From Dyadobacter jejuensis (GTDB taxonomy: Bacteria; Bacteroidota; Bacteroidia; Cytophagales; Spirosomataceae), in contig NZ_QGDT01000001.1 of the NCBI RefSeq assembly GCF_003149085.1, positions 1 through 64,000 of the forward strand: DNA of 64,000 nucleotides, read 5' to 3'. Shown piece by piece: positions 62,053 through 64,000 of this stretch. Below the pieces are notes generated by a model, which saw only the letters and a list, made by a program, of their open reading frames with translations, did no database searches and was not told the DNA's origin. The stretch's first letter is position 1. Each line of letters begins with the position of its first letter. A program made the position numbers and the translations under genes.

Positions 62053-63006
62053 ATGAATACCCGTTGGGGCATTATCGATTTAGGTACCAATACCTTTCAT
62101 TTACTGATTGTTGAGAAACACCAGGGGCAGGTACGCACGCTATTCCATGAAAGCCGCCCGGCCAAGATTGGCTTGGGGGGGATTAACCAGAACGTCATCA
62201 CCCCAGAGGCGATAGATCGAGCCCTGGAGGTGCTCCAATATTTTAGGCAACAACTCGATGCTTACGAAATAGCAGCCGAGCATACCTTTGCTTACGGCAC
62301 GAGTGCCATTCGCAATGCCGACAATCAGGCCGTCTTTAAGTCGGCTGTTCTCCAGTCCGTTCACATCGACATCACCATTATAGATGGAGACCAAGAAGCT
62401 GAGTATATTTATTATGGGGTGCGCAATGGGGCAGAGCTAGGCTCGGAGCCAGCCTTGATCGTCGATATTGGTGGAGGTAGTGTCGAGTTTATCATCGGAA
62501 ATGACCGGCAGATTTGGTGGAAAAAAAGCATAGAGATTGGGGGGCAACGGCTGATGGACCGATTTATGAAGAAGGATCCTATCGCTCATGCCGATCAAAA
62601 ACGCCTATATAATTACCTGGAAGAGGCCTTGGTGCCATTGGCCAATGCCATGCACCAGTATGCGCCTCAAAAGCTCGTGGGGTCGTCGGGGACCTTCGAT
62701 ACGCTGATCGACATTGACTTTCAGGCCAAAAGAATGGGGATTCCTGGTAGCGATACTACCGACTTCCCCCTGAGTCTGGAAAGTTTTTATGATACCTTTT
62801 CGAAGGTGATGGTGGGCAACCATCAGGAGCGCATGGCCATTCCTGGCATGATAGCCCTGCGTGCCGACATGATCGTGGTGGCCTGCTGCCTCATCGACTA
62901 TTTGTTGAAAACCTATGGAATCTCCGAGATACAGGTGTCTCGCTATGCCTTAAAAGAGGGAGTTTTGGCCAAAATGTTAGAAAATGAATCATTCAAATGG
63001 ATTTAA
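62053..63006 (+). CDS. Ppx/GppA-family exopolyphosphatase-like phosphatase
   Basis: The 317-residue protein belongs to the sugar-kinase/Hsp70-fold phosphatases: LGTNTFHLLIVE near 9-20, TSAIRNADN (about 87-95), the IIDGDQEAEYIYYGV with the catalytic Glu, and VDIGGGSVEFIIG. It splits terminal phosphate from polyphosphate or the 5'-phosphate of pppGpp. It is the shorter Bacteroidetes form without the C-terminal HD-like domain of E. coli Ppx. It lies 97 bases before a protease-like gene, with which it may share a transcript. Confidence 0.9.
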   Translation: MNTRWGIIDLGTNTFHLLIVEKHQGQVRTLFHESRPAKIGLGGINQNVITPEAIDRALEVLQYFRQQLDAYEIAAEHTFAYGTSAIRNADNQAVFKSAVLQSVHIDITIIDGDQEAEYIYYGVRNGAELGSEPALIVDIGGGSVEFIIGNDRQIWWKKSIEIGGQRLMDRFMKKDPIAHADQKRLYNYLEEALVPLANAMHQYAPQKLVGSSGTFDTLIDIDFQAKRMGIPGSDTTDFPLSLESFYDTFSKVMVGNHQERMAIPGMIALRADMIVVACCLIDYLLKTYGISEIQVSRYALKEGVLAKMLENESFKWI

Positions 63007-63102
63007 AGCCCTCCTAACGGCCTGGACTCGCTACAAGGAAGGTGTCCGAAAATACTAGGAAAGTTCCCCCCCCTGTTATAATTAACCCCTTAAATAAATA
63101 TA

Positions 63103-64000
63103 TGAAAAGTCAAGTAAGATTGTTTCTGTTGGTGGCCTTGATGGGCGGTTTGCTACAGCCGTCGTTTGCCCAAAAGAAGAAGAAAAAAAAGCAGGCAGAA
63201 GTAGCCGCAACCAAAGTAGCCACCCCGAAAGAAAAGCCCAAGGACGATAAGAAGAAAGGGCCTAAACCCTTTAAAGAGGTAATCGACTCTACGGCTTGGA
63301 CTCAAAAGGGCCTGATGACAGTGCATCAGGTAGCTGAAAAATGGTATTTTGAGATTCCTGACAGCCTCCTCAACCGGGACTTTATGTCCGTTACTCGCTA
63401 TTCCAAAACGCCCGCTGGTGGGGGTATTTTTGGTGGGGAAGAGGTGAATCGACAAATGTTGCGCTGGGAAAAAGGGCTGAATGACCAGATTTTGCTGCGT
63501 TCGGTAACCTTGGTGATGAGCAGTGCCGACAGTACGAAGCCCATTTTTCAGGCAGTACGGAATTCGAATGCAGATCCTATTATAGGCAGTTTCGAAATAA
63601 AGGCCTATGGGAAAGACTCTCTGAAGAAATCGGCGATTATTGACGTGACCGAATTTTTTGGCGCCGATAACCAGACTTTTTCCATCGACCCGCTCGCCAA
63701 GCAAAGGCATAAATTGGGGGCCCTAAAAAAAGAAGCCTCATTTATTGAAAAGATTCGTTCCTACCCTATCAATACCGAGATAAGGGCCGTGAAAACCTTT
63801 GCAGTCGTGCCACCCTCTTTGTCGAGTCCTTCTAGTAGCCAGCAGGGACAGTATCTGCCAGCAGGCCGCGATGCTGGGGTAGTGACTTTGGAACTAAACA
63901 CATCCTTTATTTTGCTGCCATCACAACCTATGGCCAAGCGATTATTCGATAGTCGGGTAGGGTATTTTGCCAATCAATATGCCGTTTTTGGAGAAGAGTC
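63103..64000 (+). CDS. start of a secreted zinc-dependent metalloprotease-like gene (DUF5117/DUF5118 type), cut by the window edge
   Basis: The frame is open from the ATG at 63103 to the end of the window (299 codons). It begins with a signal peptide (hydrophobic about 6-20, FAQ) and a lysine-rich stretch, then WYFEIPDSLLNRDFMSVTRYSKTPAGGGIFGGEEVNRQMLRWEKG, which matches the N-terminal domains of the secreted zinc proteases of Bacteroidetes. The catalytic HExxH part would lie beyond the edge. It is 97 bases after the ppx-like gene. Confidence 0.85.

Overview
The window looks like mostly core, vertically inherited chromosome from a member of the Bacteroidota, probably order Cytophagales. The reasons are: a C-terminal sorting domain of the type IX secretion kind on a secreted esterase; Bacteroidetes-style promoters (TTTG, a gap of about 20 bases, then TAnnTTTG or TTTCTTTG) instead of -35/-10 boxes; many lipoproteins and SPOR or DUF5606-type proteins known mainly from this phylum; an animal/yeast-type (GT3) glycogen synthase; and a split three-gene proton-translocating transhydrogenase. 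No rRNA, tRNA, CRISPR array, transposase or prophage gene was found. The assignment below order level is a guess.

Layout. 1-4041: an edge fragment, a secreted glycerophosphodiesterase, then a minus-strand block (tag, a GyrI-like protein, a PAP2 phosphatase, kdsA). 4210-6564: the fatty-acid/RNase block acpP-fabF-rnc. 6588-8055: a 1.5-kb gene-free repeat cluster made of four 134-bp modules, hairpin modules, heptamer arrays and an embedded two-hairpin element. 8064-10438: two stress genes, hsp20 and htrA. 10615-13519: pntAA-pntAB-pntB, facing an isolated nuoD and a family-10-like glycosidase lipoprotein. 16676-26022: glycogen synthase, prmA, a 1555-residue secreted protein of unknown function, and gamma-glutamyltransferase. 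26247-33719: an orphan MacB/FtsX-type permease, a small membrane protein, a minus-strand operon (37-residue membrane microprotein, diacylglycerol-kinase-like lipid kinase, SUI1/YciH), small secreted proteins, meaB and an M1 peptidase. 33728-38740: a FabH paralogue, a glycosyltransferase translationally coupled to a DeoC-like protein that lacks the Schiff-base lysine, a DUF5606 protein, engB and a periplasmic thioredoxin. 38755-45607: gmd, a SPOR lipoprotein, murB, the sialate esterase, a ROK kinase without zinc cysteines, and an SDR. 45671-53023: mlaE-mlaF, a polysaccharide flippase, tetR, rrf2-peroxidase, rmuC. 53024-53658: a puzzling non-coding gap with four G-tracts on the minus strand. 53659-64000: a one-protein hybrid sensor/AraC regulator, a YtxH protein, marR, ppc, a Xer recombinase, rpsU, ppx and the start of a zinc-metalloprotease-like gene cut by the window edge.

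How the genes work together. Envelope building dominates: kdsA (Kdo for lipid A), murB (peptidoglycan), gmd (GDP-sugars), the flippase, the glycosyltransferase, MlaEF lipid transport and the fatty-acid genes. A second theme is redox and carbon balance: transhydrogenase, NuoD, PEP carboxylase, MeaB for methylmalonyl-CoA mutase, glycogen synthase and the di-haem peroxidase beside an Fe-S type Rrf2 regulator. I did not find a clear multi-gene novel system. The observations most worth a second look are the repeat cluster, the lysine-less DeoC with its overlapping glycosyltransferase, the microprotein-lipid kinase pair, the cysteine-free ROK kinase and the G-rich gap at 53.2 kb.
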